A DNA stretch of 35,831 bases from Lentisphaeria bacterium. Lineage in GTDB: Bacteria; Verrucomicrobiota; Lentisphaeria; Victivallales; UBA1829. Positions 35,101 through 35,831 of the stretch are shown one piece after another; position 1 is the first letter of the stretch, and each line of letters begins with the position of its first letter. The translations under genes and the position numbers were made by a program. Location of the stretch: the NCBI GenBank assembly GCA_017503375.1, contig JAFVTF010000023.1, forward strand, positions 1-35,831. The letters run 5' to 3'. The notes under the pieces were generated by a model. The model was not told where the DNA came from and did no database searches. It was given only the letters and a program-made list of their open reading frames with translations.

Positions 35101-35502
35101 AAAAGAGATTGCAAAAAGAATTTCGGCAATATCTACAAAGATGATTGCTTTGAAGTCATGCTGGTTCCTCCCGGAACAAACTCTTATTACCAGATCCTTG
35201 CCAACAGCAACGGAAATTACAGCATTAATCATCTGGGGAAAGATTCCGGAAAACTAATTCCTGCCGAAAAATTCAAAATCACAGTCAACGCAAAACTTGC
35301 TCCGGAAGCAAATGTCTGGGGCGTGGATATCTGGATCCCCATGAGTCAGTTCCCGGCTGATCAACAGAATGGAATCTGGCGGTTCAACATGTTCCGGAAC
35401 CGGAGAATCAATAAAAAAACCGCATATCAGGCATCAGGGATTTATCTCAGGGAACATCACTTCCATAAGATAGACCAATACCTGAAGATGAAAGTAAAAT
35501 AA
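32152..35502 (+). CDS. Secreted DUF4838 protein, probable carbohydrate-active enzyme
   Basis: A 1116-residue protein. Residues 1-24 are a signal peptide ending NLSA. About 30-265 looks like a concanavalin-A-like beta-sandwich; a Lys-rich linker follows. Residues 310-460 resemble the alpha/beta N-terminal domain found before GH20/GH67-type barrels (APVRYAAQELKQHLDRMTG, then ERGTLYGVYRFLEYLGVRWYMP). About 480-790 is DUF4838, with HPEYFALYNGK and a Cys cluster HPCGCSGCAP near 640. Residues 950-1116 look like a CBM9-type sugar-binding domain (CFEVMLVPP, WGVDIWIPMSQFP). A glycoside hydrolase role is likely but no catalytic residues can be assigned. AGGG precedes the start; ATG 32155 is an alternative. 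Confidence 0.85.
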   Translation: MMQNITWKAAVFFLFCCALNLSAQTIQETGKLNYKDIKDFRKEWKITCDSPAAAKGRWIVTNSGKENGWVLRSGKTRSSAMPLQHVVFQKDGKPSYFNVTGAGAEHAFNAGMEFRIMSTWGRPIEKIATYIGAVSKDGKQAYAAAYYTNSGKDVFKKNSLRIDKIDFTTGKVKNIFYKETNIVLDPKKWYHFGFTMTRQATAERAPVILTVTLSELQNGKRDAAKGKILKTFSTKAVPNLGPEVQLGMTEPATVYSVYLANISAEAKAPEKTVESKKKAVIKHTDSAKKWKKYFMDRRNEYKSLSGSVVLAENGTAKAAIVIPENAPAPVRYAAQELKQHLDRMTGATFTVTTKVPSGKIAIYLGNCGTEKLELSDVARDGYKIKVNEKRILIAGTDDSTAKSERLFQFMTPAYRKLQRQMAWGDPLWDFERGTLYGVYRFLEYLGVRWYMPGETGTVIPEKKTLKVSAFEMMEEPVFDMRYCSSIWNPPNVKNGPVLPEEYKKNYAALQWSGAKFMQWKLRMRCSTNYYPINHHPPRFQFEERFGKTHPEYFALYNGKRSLQINFKGARTGALCYSDPGLYQEIMKDADAFFSGKNGKERGLLYTNTAAYGMCYNNGWPYCAAYKNMISLLPHDMYHPCGCSGCAPRLSDRPAGQLSDIVWAFISKAAADIKKLWPDKLVSNLAYATYSHLPYHLDSLPDNVLIGILPCFDKLNEPYILVNPERRKQYFDFTRQWQKMNGMPVIFWTHWLYREFDPRGHYGVPMMMPNHMKALAKESAEYGRIAYMQLDTDNYLFEHLNQYFFYKAHFNPEINPAEMLEEYAKLFYGPAEKEMLELFNDIEKRCTAIASKNAHTNDIWSKADMFHENAVKHYRNLVNTALQKTKNSAYEKRVLLISEYFVGEMEKGLSLYQKSGSSVKLREKLLKEIEPRKNIDLSKGNEFSYQLMPLVGYPDFQPSEVTVSCKNNMLCIRFNATEQELSNLKRDCKKNFGNIYKDDCFEVMLVPPGTNSYYQILANSNGNYSINHLGKDSGKLIPAEKFKITVNAKLAPEANVWGVDIWIPMSQFPADQQNGIWRFNMFRNRRINKKTAYQASGIYLREHHFHKIDQYLKMKVK

Positions 35503-35516
35503 CAGAATACGAAAAA

Positions 35517-35555
35517 GGGGGCTGTTGCAAAACTTAAATATTTTGTAATAGCTCC
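35517..35555 (+). terminator. Hairpin downstream of the DUF4838 gene
   Basis: GGGGCTGTTGCAAAA and TTTTGTAATAGCTCC pair over 15 positions, three of them G-U, around an eight-base loop. It begins 14 bases after the stop codon. No T-tract follows, so it may protect the mRNA 3' end rather than terminate by itself. Confidence 0.5.
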
Positions 35556-35667
35556 TATTCCATATGTTTGAGTATAAAAACAATTTGCATACTACTAATG
35601 ACTGAACTTAAACTGAAAGTTTTTATCTGCTTGCTCAAAAATCTTGTTTGAGGAGATAGCCCTTCTT

Positions 35668-35689
35668 GCCCTTTCAGGGCTGTTTTTTT
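35668..35689 (+). terminator. Rho-independent terminator of the GntR-DUF4838 cassette
   Basis: GCCCT-TTC-AGGGC followed by TG and seven T. An alternative longer pairing uses AGCCCT at 35659-35664 with AGGGCT. It abuts the R1 copy that begins at 35691. Confidence 0.8.
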
Positions 35690-35690
35690 A

Positions 35691-35831
35691 AGCGCTGTTC
35701 CCCATACAGGTTGGTAAATCCTTCTGCTATTTCAACTTTAAGATGGCATTTCGATTTTTACATCGTAAAAATCGGAATGCCGCAAAAAGGTTTGGAAAAA
35801 AGGGGTGGAGTTTGAGGAGGGGAAAAAGGAC
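35691..35831 (-). repeat. Dispersed repeat R1, copy C (inverted)
   Basis: The reverse complement matches 63-203 over 141 bases with two substitutions, including the hairpin and the AGCGCT end. The window stops at the point where copy A continues into its purine-rich flank, so the element may run on. Confidence 0.85.

Noticed and set aside
35517..35555. End of an insertion sequence (GGGGCTGTTGCAAAA)
   Set aside because: Such ends exist in several IS families, but the matching half lies only eight bases away and no transposase or second end is seen; a hairpin explains it better.
1..35831. One large transposon or island bounded by the inverted R1 copies
   Set aside because: No transposase or integrase, the interior is mostly housekeeping genes, and a third R1 copy lies inside. 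Ends at repeats can come from assembly breaks.

Overview
The window looks like a chromosomal segment from a Lentisphaerota (Victivallales-type) bacterium. The main clue is a secreted protein with the prepilin leader [20 protein letters not shown] and a C-terminal H-X9-DG motif, next to a DUF4838 glycoside-hydrolase-like protein and a GntR/LacI-type regulator, a combination characteristic of that phylum. Base composition is moderate. Promoters repeatedly match TTGAAA, 16-17 bp, TATATT or TATAAT. The taxonomic call is an inference from gene content; no marker gene was compared.

Layout. 1-245: first copy of a dispersed structured repeat (R1). 246-5778: an HD/ADP-ribosylglycohydrolase fusion, a DMT transporter, a DUF3089 lipoprotein, an MBL-fold hydrolase and LD-carboxypeptidase. 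5771-7173: the three-gene operon tsaB-unknown-ldcA. 7262-7337: tRNA-Cys. 7369-8658: citrate synthase. 8733-13551: a five-gene operon grpE-dnaJ-smpB-MATE-oppB with its own promoter and terminator. 13554-16154: clpB, possibly with a sigma-54 promoter. 16437-19096: the operon prenyl synthase-coaD-yceD-nitroreductase, divergent from aroE (19181-20020). 20034-21008: no genes, but a long palindrome and an array of about fifteen 38-bp tandem repeats. 21065-29893: a translationally coupled recC-recB-recD operon ending in a strong terminator. 30263-35502: a GntR regulator, a pseudopilin-like secreted protein and a 1116-residue DUF4838 protein, probably a carbohydrate-use cassette. 35503-35831: a terminator and an inverted copy of R1.

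Most genes are housekeeping: protein folding and tmRNA trans-translation, tRNA modification, CoA, isoprenoid and shikimate synthesis, peptidoglycan recycling, and double-strand break repair. The unusual content is non-coding. There are three families of structured repeats: R1 (three copies, two of them inverted at the window ends), long imperfect palindromes (two close copies plus one architectural relative in the grpE leader), and the tandem array directly upstream of recCBD, whose variant units keep a hairpin through paired changes. I found no CRISPR array, prophage, transposase or complete insertion sequence. The best candidate for something undescribed is the stem-loop array beside recCBD; its function is unknown.
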